The position numbers and the translations under genes were made by a program. 64,000 nucleotides of DNA from an uncultured Bacilli bacterium (GTDB lineage Bacteria > Bacillota_I > Bacilli_A > RF39 > UBA660), in NCBI GenBank assembly GCA_910584165.1, contig CAJTZU010000006.1, forward strand, positions 1 through 64,000, given 5' to 3'. The notes under the pieces are model-generated. The model had not been told where the DNA came from. It searched no databases and saw only the letters and a list, made by a program, of their open reading frames with translations. This document shows positions 1 to 11,958 of the stretch, piece after piece (positions within the stretch are counted from its first letter, which is position 1; every line of letters begins with the position of its first letter).

Positions 1-1722
<1,722 letters not shown>

Positions 1723-1899
1723 ATTATTTGTTATTTTCCTAATTTGATGAGATATTTTAATGTCCAATGCCCTCGCAAGCATTGAACTACCACATTATCA
1801 AGTTTTCAAAGAACTATTTCTGAGAGAATAATCTCTCAAAACTAAGCAAAATGTTTTGTTATTAGTTAAGATACGTATAAGTTAAATCTTTCTCCATAG
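1723..1899 (-). other. 16S-23S internal transcribed spacer, no tRNA
   Basis: This spacer of about 177 nt contains no cloverleaf. It has a BoxA-like antitermination element at 1801-1814 (minus strand: GTTCTTTGAAAACT). Bases 1838-1854 are complementary to 3512-3528 upstream of the 16S gene, forming the predicted 17-bp processing stem around 16S. A small GAGAGA/TCTCTC hairpin lies at 1822-1837. Confidence 0.85.
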
Positions 1900-3458
<1,559 letters not shown>

Positions 3459-3511
3459 AAAATAATTTTTTTGTGTTCAATAATTGTTTCATCCTAACTA
3501 ATAGTGAATTG

Positions 3512-3536
3512 ACATTTTGCTCAGTTTTCAAAGATC
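3512..3536 (-). promoter_or_regulatory. rRNA leader: processing-stem arm and BoxA
   Basis: 3523-3536 reads GATCTTTGAAAACT on the minus strand, matching the BoxA element in the 16S-23S spacer (shared core TCTTTGAAAACT). Bases 3512-3528 pair with 1838-1854 through 17 positions, one of them a G-U. This is the usual arrangement for RNase III release of pre-16S and for Nus-factor antitermination. Confidence 0.75.
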
Positions 3537-3567
3537 ATTCTGTTTTCCTTCTCAGGAAAGCAAATTC

Positions 3568-3951
3568 AGTATATCAAACCTAATAAGTATTGTCAAGCTT
3601 TTTTTTGCTTTTTATTTAGATTTGACATTTCGTTGATTTTTTTCGCTCAACGTTTTCTAATATATCAAATTGTTTTTTCTGTGTCAAGCCTTTTTTTATA
3701 TTTTTTTTAAAAACTTGATTTTAGCAATTGATATATTTCCTTTTTATAGAATTTTATAAAAAGGTAAGAATTTCAAAAAAAAATATTTTTTTGAAAAAAA
3801 TAATTTATTGCTTTTGTTCAAAGCCCTTTTAATATAACAAATTGCAAAACAGAAGTCAATAGATTTTTTGTTTTTTTCTGTTTTTTCAAATGTTTGTAGC
3901 TTTTCTCCGAAGCAATGACATTAATATAGCAACTTAAAGTCCTTTTGTCAA
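3568..3951 (-). promoter_or_regulatory. Array of four tandem rRNA promoters
   Basis: Four minus-strand sigma-A type promoters, each with a spacer of exactly 17 bp: P1 TTGACA/TATACT (3568-3596), P2 TTGACA/TATATT (3659-3687), P3 TTGACT/TATATT (3831-3859) and P4 TTGACA/TATATT (3923-3951). The -10 boxes are about 91, 172 and 92 bp apart. The stretch 3461-3994 otherwise holds no gene, only A/T-run DNA that could act as UP elements. All four point into the 16S leader. Confidence 0.8.
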
Positions 3952-3994
3952 TCTTTTTTTCAAAAAAAAAGTACATTTTTTAAAATTGTACTTT

Positions 3995-4552
3995 TTAAGA
4001 GCTAAAATTACTATTTTCTGCTTCTTTTTTCAATTCCAAATATAGTTTTAAATATTCTTCATTTTTATTTTTATCAAACATAATAACATGATTTAAATAT
4101 TCTTCTATTAATTCTTTCATAGCATGATTTATCACCAAATCTAAATCATCTGAATACTCCATCTTTTTTTTGTGATACTGATATTCTAATTTATCTAATA
4201 TTTTATATTCTCCTTTTGGGAAAATTCTTAAGTCTAAATCATAGTCAATATATTTTATTGTATTCTCTTCTATTATATAAGGAGTAGCAATATTACAATA
4301 ATAATAAATTCCATCCTTTTTCATCTGAGAAATAATGTTATACCATTTATTCTTAAAAAAGTAGATAATAGCAGGTTCCTTTGTTCGCCAAGTGGTCCCT
4401 TCTGATTCAATTACTTTCGTTTTATTATTACCAAAAACAATATAATCTTTTTTTATATCTAATACGACAGCTTCATCCCATGCTCGATGAATTTTGCCAT
4501 TATGTTTATAACATTGTATCTGATAACAGTCTCCTACACAAATTTGTTTCAT
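3995..4552 (-). CDS. DUF402 nucleoside tri-/diphosphate phosphatase (Ntdp-like)
   Basis: The protein of about 185 aa matches the DUF402 family, which in staphylococci and bacilli includes nucleoside tri- and diphosphate phosphatases. Family blocks seen: KHNGKIHRAWDEAVVLD near the N-terminus, TTWRTKEPAIIYFF, then WYNIISQMKKDGIYYYCNIA and YIDYDLDLRIFP, which contain the acidic metal-binding residues. The C-terminal part is helical and acidic. I chose the internal ATG at 4552 because GGTGAT precedes it; the upstream ATG at 4570 lies inside a TATAAT (4569-4574) that looks like the promoter. It stands alone between the rRNA promoters and the protease gene. Confidence 0.85.
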   Translation of the reverse strand: MKQICVGDCYQIQCYKHNGKIHRAWDEAVVLDIKKDYIVFGNNKTKVIESEGTTWRTKEPAIIYFFKNKWYNIISQMKKDGIYYYCNIATPYIIEENTIKYIDYDLDLRIFPKGEYKILDKLEYQYHKKKMEYSDDLDLVINHAMKELIEEYLNHVIMFDKNKNEEYLKLYLELKKEAENSNFSS

Positions 4553-4596
4553 TTCATCACCTAGCAACATTATATCACAGATTTAAATTAGAAAAA

Positions 4597-5835
4597 CTAT
4601 CTTTTTGAAAGTTCTTCTAAAGCCTTTTGTAATTGGTTATCAGTTTCGTCACTTGGATTTAAAACATATTCTTTTGACAAAGAAACTTTAATATCTGGTT
4701 CTATTCCTTTGGTATCATTTACCCAATTACCTTTTGGTGTTAGCCATTTTTTTGTCGTAATTTTATACTGATCTCCACTTTCCAAATTAACCAGTTCTTG
4801 AACAGTTCCCTTTCCATACGTTTTTTCTCCAATAATAGTAGCATTCAAGTTTTCTTTTAAACTGGCTATTAATACTTCAGATGCAGAAGCACTATAAGCA
4901 TCTGAAAGTAATACAATAGGGTATTCTTTCGTATCTGAACCAGTGGAATAAACTTTTTTCTTTCTTCCATTTTGCTCTAATTGGTACGTAACGTAAGAAG
5001 AATCTAGAAAAAGGCTTATCATTTTAGAAACAGAGGTTAAATGTCCCCCTGTATTACTTCTTACATCGATAATAAGAGAATCTATCTTTTCTTTTTCTAA
5101 ACTATTTAAAGCTTCCTTAAATTGTTTATATGTATTACTAGCAAAAATAGAAATATAGATATAACCTATTTTTTTATCTTCTTTTTCAAATATCTTCTTT
5201 TCTACTGATGGGATTACAACGCCAGATTTACTTACCGTAATCTCCATTTCTTTACCATCTCTAGAAATCATTAAAGAAAATGTTTGTTGAGTTCCTTTTA
5301 ATACTTTTTGACTAAACTCTGTACTACTAAGTTCTTTAGTACTTGTACCATCTACCGATAATATTATATCTTTTTCCTTTATTCCTGCTTTATCAGCTGG
5401 AGAATCTTTAAATACCTCTACAACTACCATATTTTGTGTTTTTGTATCTTTATATATAGAAACACCTAGACCACTATAGCTTCCTTCTAAAGTTAGATTC
5501 AAATTACTATAGTCGTCTTCCTCCATATACATACTATAGTCGTCTCCCATTTCCTCTAAAATACTTTTCAAAGCAACTTCCAATAATTTTTCTTCATCCA
5601 CTTCTTTATAATACTTTTTTACAATGTCTTGATAAGTATTTACAAAAGACTCTAGTTCTTTACTCATTTCCTTAGAATTCGTATGAAACACTTGCGGATT
5701 ATCCTTCATACGAGCAAAAGAGGCACCTGCAAAAAAACTAAATAAACAAGTTATTATTACTAATATAAAAACTTCTTGTACTTTAAAATCTTTATTTTTG
5801 TTATTTGTTACTATTTTTATTTCTTTATTATCCAT
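4597..5835 (-). CDS. S41 family C-terminal processing peptidase
   Basis: Membrane-anchored serine protease of the CtpA/Prc family (412 aa). Order: short cytoplasmic N-terminus, one membrane segment (about residues 20-42), helical linker, PDZ domain (about 110-190, with GLGVSIY and SPADKAGIKEKDIILSVDG), then the S41 catalytic domain. The SASAS cluster at 315-319 holds the nucleophile and the Lys of the GKG motif near 342 is the general base. The active site should face outside. Members cleave C-termini of envelope or signalling proteins. A ribosome site AGGGGACG precedes the ATG. No partner is evident from the neighbours. Confidence 0.9.
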   Translation of the reverse strand: MDNKEIKIVTNNKNKDFKVQEVFILVIITCLFSFFAGASFARMKDNPQVFHTNSKEMSKELESFVNTYQDIVKKYYKEVDEEKLLEVALKSILEEMGDDYSMYMEEDDYSNLNLTLEGSYSGLGVSIYKDTKTQNMVVVEVFKDSPADKAGIKEKDIILSVDGTSTKELSSTEFSQKVLKGTQQTFSLMISRDGKEMEITVSKSGVVIPSVEKKIFEKEDKKIGYIYISIFASNTYKQFKEALNSLEKEKIDSLIIDVRSNTGGHLTSVSKMISLFLDSSYVTYQLEQNGRKKKVYSTGSDTKEYPIVLLSDAYSASASEVLIASLKENLNATIIGEKTYGKGTVQELVNLESGDQYKITTKKWLTPKGNWVNDTKGIEPDIKVSLSKEYVLNPSDETDNQLQKALEELSKR

Positions 5836-5886
5836 TTATATCGTCCCCTATTAAATCATAGCATACTCCAACAAAAATGTCTATTG

Positions 5887-7290
5887 TTATTGATTTGACC
5901 TTAAAATATCACGAGCTGCGACTAATCCTGTTGCAGCAGCAGTTACTATATTTCCTGCTTTTCCTGCACCATCTCCTATAAAATAAATATTATCATTTTT
6001 CAATTTAAAATTATTATCTGTTTCAATTTCATTGCTAAAAAATTTAATTTCTGGCCCGTATAATAACGTATCATCATTATTTACACCAGGAATAATCTTA
6101 TCTAAAACTTCTAATCCCTCTAAAATATTTGTAATAATACGATGTGGCAAAACAAGTGCTAAATCACCAGCTACACAATCCTTTAAAGTAGGTTCAATAA
6201 AACCTTTATTAATTCTATGCCACTCACTTCTTCTACCATTCTTTAAATCTTTAATAGATTGAATAATTGGCTTTCCATCACCTAAAACATTTGCAATTCT
6301 AGCAATGGATTCTCCATAAAGTCTTGTGTTAGTAACTGGCTGTGTCAAATGAACTTTAGAAATAAAAGCAAAATTCGTATTATTACTTTTTACATCTTTT
6401 AGGGCATGTCCATTTACACAAATATATCCATAATAATTTTCTTTTGCTACAAAACCTCCAGGATTCGTACAAAAAGTACGAATCTCATCCCCATAAGTTT
6501 TTGTTTTAATAAAGATTGTAGGGTCATAGATTACGTTTGTTATCTCTTCCATAATATCTTTTCTTACTTCAACACGTACACCTATTTCAATACTCTGCGA
6601 TAAATAAGGAATTTTATACTTATCAGCTAATTCTTGAACCCACTTCGCGCCTGTTCTTCCTGGAGCCACTATGATAGAAGTTCCTTCTATTATAGTCTCT
6701 TTTTTTCCATCCTCATAAGTGATTTGATGACTATTTTTATTTAATGTTTTAATATCAATAACATTTGCTTTATCAATCAAAGTTACCCCATGAGACTCTA
6801 AAAATTTACAAATACCATCAATATATTCAGGAAGATGATCACTCCCTAAATGCTTTTGTTTAATTAATAGAAGTTTAGCTCCTGCTATAGCAACTTTTTT
6901 CCTAATTGCTTGTGCTTCATCCATATTACTTGGATAAATTTCCGCATCCATCTTAAATTTATTAAAAATTAATTCTGTTTCATCAATCAATTGATAAGCT
7001 TCACTTTCACTCATATACTTTGTCAAATCACTTTTTCCTAAAGTAGGAATAAAATTTAGTTTACCATCCGAAAAAGTACCAGCGCCACCATACCCAGCTA
7101 AAATCGCACAAGGATTACAATTCTGACAAGGCACCCCTTTTCTATTCATAGGGCAAACACGCCTTTCTACTTTAAATCCCTTATCTAATACCGCAACCTT
7201 TAACTTTTTATTCTTTGTAATCAATTCATAAGCACTAAATAGTCCAGCAGGACCAGCGCCTATAATAATTACATCATACTTCTTTTGCAT
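5887..7290 (-). CDS. COG2509-type FAD-dependent dehydrogenase
   Basis: 467-aa flavoprotein with an N-terminal Rossmann motif (IIIGAGPAGLFSA, residues 9-20), then a Cys-rich segment (CPMNRKGVPCQNCNPC) and GGAGTFSDGKLN, which together mark the uncharacterized COG2509 FAD-dependent dehydrogenase family. The C-terminal FAD-contacting motif is IYFIGDGAGKAGNIVTAAATG. The family's physiological reaction is not established; the clustered Cys may be structural or redox. The start is set by GGTGATAAT before the ATG. It diverges from the RNHCP gene across a 63-bp region containing the inverted repeat TATCATA...TATGATA (7309-7333). Confidence 0.85.
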   Translation of the reverse strand: MQKKYDVIIIGAGPAGLFSAYELITKNKKLKVAVLDKGFKVERRVCPMNRKGVPCQNCNPCAILAGYGGAGTFSDGKLNFIPTLGKSDLTKYMSESEAYQLIDETELIFNKFKMDAEIYPSNMDEAQAIRKKVAIAGAKLLLIKQKHLGSDHLPEYIDGICKFLESHGVTLIDKANVIDIKTLNKNSHQITYEDGKKETIIEGTSIIVAPGRTGAKWVQELADKYKIPYLSQSIEIGVRVEVRKDIMEEITNVIYDPTIFIKTKTYGDEIRTFCTNPGGFVAKENYYGYICVNGHALKDVKSNNTNFAFISKVHLTQPVTNTRLYGESIARIANVLGDGKPIIQSIKDLKNGRRSEWHRINKGFIEPTLKDCVAGDLALVLPHRIITNILEGLEVLDKIIPGVNNDDTLLYGPEIKFFSNEIETDNNFKLKNDNIYFIGDGAGKAGNIVTAAATGLVAARDILRSNQ

Positions 7291-7353
7291 ATTATCACCA
7301 TTTTTATTGTATCATAAAATAAAATCCTATGATATAATTTTTCTGGTGATACT

Positions 7354-7656
7354 ATGAAAAAATTTCATATGATGGATGAAGAATTTATATGTGAAAACTG
7401 TAATAAAAAAGTAGAAAAATTAAACTATACCGCCAGAGATCATTGTCCTTATTGTTTATATTCTAAACATGTCGATATTAACCCTGGAGATAGGGCAAAT
7501 ACTTGTAAAGGTTTATTAGTCCCTATAGATATTGAAAAATTTAAAGATACTTTTAAAATTATTTATCGCTGTAATACATGTGGAAAACTCCATAAAAATA
7601 GTATTGCAATAGATGATGACATGAATAAAATTATTGAGTTATCTAGCGCTAAATAA
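7354..7656 (+). CDS. RNHCP domain zinc-ribbon protein
   Basis: 100-aa protein with two CxxC pairs (FICENCNKKV and YRCNTCGKLH) around the family motif ARDHCPYCLYSKHVD, a variant of the R-N-H-C-P motif that names the domain. It is probably a small zinc-binding protein; the family's function is unknown. TATAAT and GGTGAT lie directly upstream, implying a very short leader. It ends in a hairpin shared with the convergent pilin-like gene. Confidence 0.85.
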   Translation: MKKFHMMDEEFICENCNKKVEKLNYTARDHCPYCLYSKHVDINPGDRANTCKGLLVPIDIEKFKDTFKIIYRCNTCGKLHKNSIAIDDDMNKIIELSSAK

Positions 7657-7681
7657 AAACATATGAGATTCATATGTTTTA
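7655..7681. terminator. Bidirectional intrinsic terminator
   Basis: The stem AAAACATATG/CATATGTTTT with loop AGATT sits between two convergent genes (RNHCP protein and pilin-like protein). A-runs and T-runs on both sides allow it to work in both directions. Confidence 0.8.
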
Positions 7682-8272
7682 ATGTATGCTATTTTGGCAA
7701 AATACGCTTTTTTCATTGTTTTCTTTTCCAATATGTTCAATATAAGGATAATCACCACAATAATTTATAAATATATTATATTCATCTATAGAATCAGAGG
7801 AAACCAAGGCTCTAGCCTCTGATTCATCCATTTTATTTTTATTCACTAAACTTTTTAATCCTATAATCCCCCTATATCCTTTTTTATTATTTGTATCTAT
7901 ATAATACTCATATACTTTTTGAATTGCACTGCACATTTTTTGTTCTAAAGAAGTAATTGGTGAATCACCAGAATAATTAATAAAAACTTTTAAATTTTCT
8001 ACTTCTGCATTTTTAGCCAAATTAGAATCAATTGCTTCTTCCTCTACTAATTTTTTAATTTCAACACAACTAATCTTTCCTTTATACTCTCTTCCATTTT
8101 CCATAGCATAATTACTAGCACCTTGTTCTATCAAAGCAATTTCATTTTTAGTTAATTCGGCTGTTTGATTACTAAACTGGTTTAAAACTTGTGGAAGGGC
8201 AATAGTAGCAAGTAATCCTATAATTACAATAACAGCTAATAATTCAACTAAAGTAAATCCTTTTTCTTTCAC
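7679..8272 (-). CDS. Type IV pilin-like protein with class III prepilin leader
   Basis: 197 aa starting with MKEKGFTLVELLAVIVIIG, a textbook prepilin leader: cleavage after Gly5, Phe6, Glu at +5, then a hydrophobic helix to about residue 28. The rest is polar with four Cys residues, possibly forming disulfides. The start codon is GTG behind AGGAG. It resembles ComGC/pseudopilin proteins, but no assembly ATPase, PilC or prepilin peptidase gene is in this window, so the machinery must be elsewhere if it is used. Confidence 0.8.
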   Translation of the reverse strand: MKEKGFTLVELLAVIVIIGLLATIALPQVLNQFSNQTAELTKNEIALIEQGASNYAMENGREYKGKISCVEIKKLVEEEAIDSNLAKNAEVENLKVFINYSGDSPITSLEQKMCSAIQKVYEYYIDTNNKKGYRGIIGLKSLVNKNKMDESEARALVSSDSIDEYNIFINYCGDYPYIEHIGKENNEKSVFCQNSIH

Positions 8273-8339
8273 AAAACCACTCTCCTAGTCTATTTTTATT
8301 ATAGTATAATACCTATTTTTTTTCAAGAAAAAAGAAGAG

Positions 8340-9023
8340 TTAAAACTTCCAAACATCTTCTGTAGGAGTTTCCTCTTCTTTTTTAGTCTCTGTAAATAGA
8401 TAAGATATATCATCCATTCCTAAATCTGCTGCTGTCGTATCTTGTTGTGACTGTAATGTTTCAACCTGAGGTTCTTCTACTGGAGGAACAATCTCAGAAG
8501 TCATATCTGTCATCACTTCTTCTGCTTGCTGGGATAACACTTCCCCTGGTATTGGTTCTATATTAGAGGAAAGTTCAGGAGTCATACTTTCAGCAGAGCC
8601 ATCTTCTACTATAGGAACAGATGTTTCTACAGCCTCCAAAGGAACAGATAAATCCTCTCCTGTTGCTGTCACAACACTTGGATTTTCTTCTCCCAATGTT
8701 GTATTCATAGAATCTGAAATCATTAAATCATCCAATCCAATTGGGGTTGCAGGAATATCTTCTATTTTTTCTTCCATTCCAGTTTCCATAGAATTTCCTT
8801 CTACCATAATAGTAGGTACTGATGTTGGCTCAATTGGATCTACTACTGGAATATCAGAAGTAGATTCTATCTTAATTTCTCTATCTTTTCCTTTTTTATT
8901 ATCAGTTTTATCATTCTTTTTTGTTTCTCTTTTCTTTTCAACACTGTAGCCAATCATAGCCATAAAAATGAGAATTCCAAAGATAATTAACCAAATATTA
9001 TTTTCCATGATAAATTCTGTCAT
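8340..9023 (-). CDS. Single-pass membrane protein with long acidic tail
   Basis: 227 aa, family not recognised. One N-terminal membrane segment (about residues 9-24, WLIIFGILIFMAMIGY) is followed by a Lys-rich stretch (stop-transfer) and then a low-complexity tail rich in Glu, Ser, Thr, Pro and Val to the C-terminus. By the positive-inside rule the tail is probably cytoplasmic. The tail repeats short PIxxxPxSVP-like and SVPxEAVETSVP segments. The ribosome site is AGGAAGTGG. No function can be assigned. Confidence 0.6.
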   Translation of the reverse strand: MTEFIMENNIWLIIFGILIFMAMIGYSVEKKRETKKNDKTDNKKGKDREIKIESTSDIPVVDPIEPTSVPTIMVEGNSMETGMEEKIEDIPATPIGLDDLMISDSMNTTLGEENPSVVTATGEDLSVPLEAVETSVPIVEDGSAESMTPELSSNIEPIPGEVLSQQAEEVMTDMTSEIVPPVEEPQVETLQSQQDTTAADLGMDDISYLFTETKKEEETPTEDVWKF

Positions 9024-9084
9024 TCTACCACTTCCTATTCTTATAGTAATATCTTACCATTAATTCCTTTTTTTTACAATATTT

Positions 9085-9591
9085 TTATTGAGATAAGTAA
9101 TCTTCTCCCTTAAATGGTTCTGTTCTGAGTAAATTAGGATAATCTTGTTGACGTAAAACTTCATATAAAACTAGAGCAACACAGTTAGAGAGATTTAAAG
9201 ATCTAATGTAATCATTAGTCGGAATGCGGAAACAAGAGTCAAGATAATTTCTTAAAATTTCTTTAGGGACTCCAGTACTTTCTTTTCCAAAAATTAAATA
9301 AATGTCATCCTCTATATTAGAAAAATCACATTCTGTATGCGGCCTTTTACCATATCTTGTTAGAAAATAAAAACTACCTTTATTCTTACTTAGAAAATCT
9401 TCCCAATTTTCATACACTGTGTAATCACAATGCTCAATATAATTCACTCCACATCTTTTTATTGTTTTCTCATCCAAAGAAAAACCAAGCGGTTTAATTA
9501 AATGCAGCTTGGCATACGTACCTGCGCAAGTACGCATAATATTTCCCGTATTCTGTGGAATTTCTGGCTCAAATAACACAATATTAATCAC
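9085..9591 (-). CDS. trmL: tRNA (cytidine/uridine 34)-2'-O-methyltransferase TrmL
   Basis: SPOUT-fold enzyme that 2'-O-methylates the wobble base of certain leucine tRNAs. Motifs in order: INIVLFEPEIPQNTGNIMRT at the N-terminus, LIFGKESTGVP in the middle, and RIPTNDYIRSLNLSNCVALVLYE, the knotted SAM-binding loop. I placed the start at GTG 9591, because family members begin right before INIVLFEPEIP and GAGG lies 8 nt upstream; an ATG at 9606 would add five residues. It overlaps the end of the upstream gene by 8 bp, so the two are translationally coupled. Confidence 0.9.
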   Translation of the reverse strand: MINIVLFEPEIPQNTGNIMRTCAGTYAKLHLIKPLGFSLDEKTIKRCGVNYIEHCDYTVYENWEDFLSKNKGSFYFLTRYGKRPHTECDFSNIEDDIYLIFGKESTGVPKEILRNYLDSCFRIPTNDYIRSLNLSNCVALVLYEVLRQQDYPNLLRTEPFKGEDYLSQ

Positions 9592-10075
9592 AATCAATAA
9601 CCTCATTTCGAGTTAAAAAGTCATTTAAAGAAGTCTCGTCCCACTCTTTTTGTTTATAAACTTCCTTTAATTCGCCATCTTGGAAAGCAATTAAAATGGG
9701 AAGATTTTTAAAATCAAGACTTAATTTATATTCTTCTTGAAAATTTTCTAATTTTTTATCTAATTCTTTTGGCACATTGATGTACACAAAATAAGAATAA
9801 ACATTTTTTTCTGTTAAAAATTCTTTCATCTTCTTTTCTAAGTCTTCTAATGACTCATCTGTTTTATCACTAATATATAAAACAACATTTGGATTTTCTA
9901 AAACATAGTTTTCTATATCATCTTCTTTAATTTCTGTAATAAAGGTAGAAAAGAAGGAAGTATAGCTTTTGGTATGGTGCTGATTATATAAACCGCAGAA
10001 ATAATAAGTAAGAAATACAGTTACCCCAACTAAAATAAAAAGTAAAACATAGTTTTTCACTGGAACTTTTCTCAT
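9584..10075 (-). CDS. Membrane-anchored thioredoxin-fold protein without CxxC
   Basis: 163 aa: one membrane segment (about residues 9-27), then a soluble domain whose pattern (strand VVLYIS, long helix, strand YSYFVYINV, then LPILIAFQDGEL with the cis-Pro-like LP) looks like a thioredoxin fold. No CxxC motif exists, so a redox role is unlikely. Very similar domain organisation appears at 14941-15477. It overlaps trmL by 8 bp. TATAAT and GAGGTGAG precede the start. Fold assignment is by pattern only. Confidence 0.6.
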   Translation of the reverse strand: MRKVPVKNYVLLFILVGVTVFLTYYFCGLYNQHHTKSYTSFFSTFITEIKEDDIENYVLENPNVVLYISDKTDESLEDLEKKMKEFLTEKNVYSYFVYINVPKELDKKLENFQEEYKLSLDFKNLPILIAFQDGELKEVYKQKEWDETSLNDFLTRNEVIDCD

Positions 10076-10130
10076 ATTCTCACCTCATTTATATTATACT
10101 ATAATTTTTCTTTTTTTGGAAATCTTTCGA

Positions 10131-11120
10131 TTAAAATTCTTCTGGATCTTGTAATTCTTCTACTGTTACAACGGGTAATACAATTTGCTCATCGCGAGCA
10201 ATATTTTCAAACTTTTCTCTAAAAGCTGCTAGTTCTTTTACCCTAGAGTCTGGATAAATTCTCTTACTATTTTTAATGGCATTATAAACATCTAATAATC
10301 CAACTTCATTTTTATTTTGATAAAGTGCCTGCGAAAAAGCCGCTGTCAACACAGAAAAAGAAATATCAGGATACATTGCTCCTAATCCATATACACGTTT
10401 AAATTCACTGGTTGCCTCAACAATGGACTCTACTAACAATCTAGTAACATATTCATTATATTTAAATTTAATACCTGTTTGAAATTCTATTTTTGGTAAA
10501 GATTGCATTAATACTTCTATAGTTGTTGGAATATCTTGTTCCCTTACATCAACACGATCAAAACGTCTTAAAAAAGCTCTATCTCTTACTACGTAGGTAT
10601 TATATTCAATATCTGTTGTAGCGCCTATAATTTTTACCATTCCTCTATCAATAGCTGGTTTCAAAATATTTGCCAAATCCATTGGCCCACCATCTTTACT
10701 TCCTATTAAGGTATGAATTTCATCAATAAACAAAATAATTTTGTCAGAATTTTTTAATTCCTCCACTAAAAGAGAAATAATCATTTCTTCTTTTCCACGA
10801 TATTGAACTTTTCCCACTAATGCAGCAGAATTTACTTTAATAACTCGATATCCTTTTAATCTTTCTGGTACTTGATTATGAAGAATTCGGTAAGCAATAC
10901 CTTCTACAATAGAAGTTTTACCAATACCTGCTTTACCTACTAAAAGGGCTGATTTTTCTGGAGTAAGCAAAATCATCGTTGCTTTTCCTATTTCTTCCTC
11001 TCTTGCAATAGCTGGATTTGTGACATACTGTTTTGCTGTTAAATCTTCTCCATACATTTTTAAAATACTTAGACCTGTATAGTCATATAAAGCATTCTGA
11101 TTTTGTTCATTATTTTCCAT
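10131..11120 (-). CDS. AAA+ ATPase similar to Clp D1 domain, single domain
   Basis: 329 aa with Walker A GKAGIGKTS (about residues 62-70), Walker B IILFIDEIHTLIG, a sensor/arginine-finger region RDRAFLRRFDRVDV and a C-terminal helical lid. The closest recognisable group is the first ATPase module of ClpA/ClpB/ClpC, but the N-domain, second ATPase ring and ClpP-docking loop are all missing, so it is not a standard Clp unfoldase. It probably remodels a partner protein. It has its own GGTGAT-type ribosome site; the LysM gene lies upstream and the thioredoxin-fold gene downstream. Confidence 0.75.
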   Translation of the reverse strand: MENNEQNQNALYDYTGLSILKMYGEDLTAKQYVTNPAIAREEEIGKATMILLTPEKSALLVGKAGIGKTSIVEGIAYRILHNQVPERLKGYRVIKVNSAALVGKVQYRGKEEMIISLLVEELKNSDKIILFIDEIHTLIGSKDGGPMDLANILKPAIDRGMVKIIGATTDIEYNTYVVRDRAFLRRFDRVDVREQDIPTTIEVLMQSLPKIEFQTGIKFKYNEYVTRLLVESIVEATSEFKRVYGLGAMYPDISFSVLTAAFSQALYQNKNEVGLLDVYNAIKNSKRIYPDSRVKELAAFREKFENIARDEQIVLPVVTVEELQDPEEF

Positions 11121-11150
11121 ATAATCACCAATAATAGTATATAATAGGGC

Positions 11151-11184
11151 AAAAAAAAAGGAAAGTACTTTTTTGAATTTTCCT
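11151..11184 (-). terminator. Weak intrinsic terminator after LysM gene
   Basis: On the minus strand AGGAAA...TTTCCT is followed by nine T residues. The stem is only about 6-7 bp. Confidence 0.45.
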
Positions 11185-11626
11185 ATTTTTTGTATAGTAT
11201 TAATTGCTCTGGCAATAGATAAATAAATTCGTTATCTTGAATTAAAGAACTTTGTGTAGTTCCTAATTTCTTAGAAACATCTACTAAAGTCTCCCCTTCT
11301 TTTGTAACATACATTGCTATTCCTTCTCTTGGAATTAAAAGTTCTTGTCCCGGATACAAATAGTCATCTTTTTCTAATCCATTCGCATTTAGTAAAACAT
11401 CTACATTCGTATGAAACTTTTTAGAAATTTCATAAAGATTATCTCCTTTTTGAATCGTATATTTTGTAAAATAATCACTTTCTACAACTTTAGGCACCAC
11501 AATAATAGAACCAGGTATAAGCATTGTCATACCATTTAATTCCTGTAAGGCATCTACACTTGTATGAAATTTAGAAGCAATATTTTCCCAAGTATCCTTC
11601 GCTAAAACTTGATAGGTCTTATACAT
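11183..11626 (-). CDS. Protein with three LysM repeats
   Basis: 147 aa made almost wholly of three LysM modules, at about residues 1-47 (TYQVLAKDTWENIASKF...IPGSIIVVP), 52-98 (YTIQKGDNLYEISKKF...YPGQELLIP) and 103-147 (TKEGETLVDVSKKLG...LPEQLILY). The third is the most divergent. LysM binds N-acetylglucosamine polymers such as peptidoglycan. There is no signal peptide, which is typical for spore-coat or cortex LysM proteins (SafA/YaaH type) that assemble inside the mother cell, and the spore-coat gene nearby agrees with that. This role is inference. Confidence 0.8.
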   Translation of the reverse strand: MYKTYQVLAKDTWENIASKFHTSVDALQELNGMTMLIPGSIIVVPKVVESDYFTKYTIQKGDNLYEISKKFHTNVDVLLNANGLEKDDYLYPGQELLIPREGIAMYVTKEGETLVDVSKKLGTTQSSLIQDNEFIYLLPEQLILYKK

Positions 11627-11682
11627 ATTTCACCTCATTTTATTATATGTTTTAGCATACAATATTGTGAAAGGGAGATGTT

Positions 11683-11958
11683 ATGAAAAAAGAATTACCA
11701 AAAGTATTTCATAATACAATCACAAAACCAATCCATAACAATAAACAAATATTCTATGGAAATGAAGAAAGAAATACGAAAGAAGTATCTGTAGATGATT
11801 TATTTGAAATCAATAAAGTCTACCGAACAGATGTAAAAATCACCACTCATGAAAAAACAATAGAAAAAAAAGTAATAGGAAGAACGCAAAATAATCTCAT
11901 TACTTTTGATAACGAGATTATTGCAATTGCTAATATTATTAGTATAGAATTATTATAA
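11683..11958 (+). CDS. Hypothetical small protein, possible Sm-like C-terminus
   Basis: 91 aa with a good ribosome site (GGGAGATG). Not recognised. The second half (TDVKITTHEKTIEKKVIGRTQNNLITFDNEIIAIANIISIEL) is a run of short beta strands ending in a pattern like Sm-fold proteins. It lies between the LysM gene (divergent) and the spore-coat gene (convergent, stop codons overlapping by 6 bp), so a spore-related role is possible but unproven. Confidence 0.6.
   Translation: MKKELPKVFHNTITKPIHNNKQIFYGNEERNTKEVSVDDLFEINKVYRTDVKITTHEKTIEKKVIGRTQNNLITFDNEIIAIANIISIELL

Noticed and set aside
6032..6603. Plus-strand ORFs over the COG2509 gene, and similar ORFs over other genes (22272, 22704, 37817, 38435, 39283)
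   Set aside because: Opposite-strand shadows of well-supported genes, with no ribosome sites or family features.
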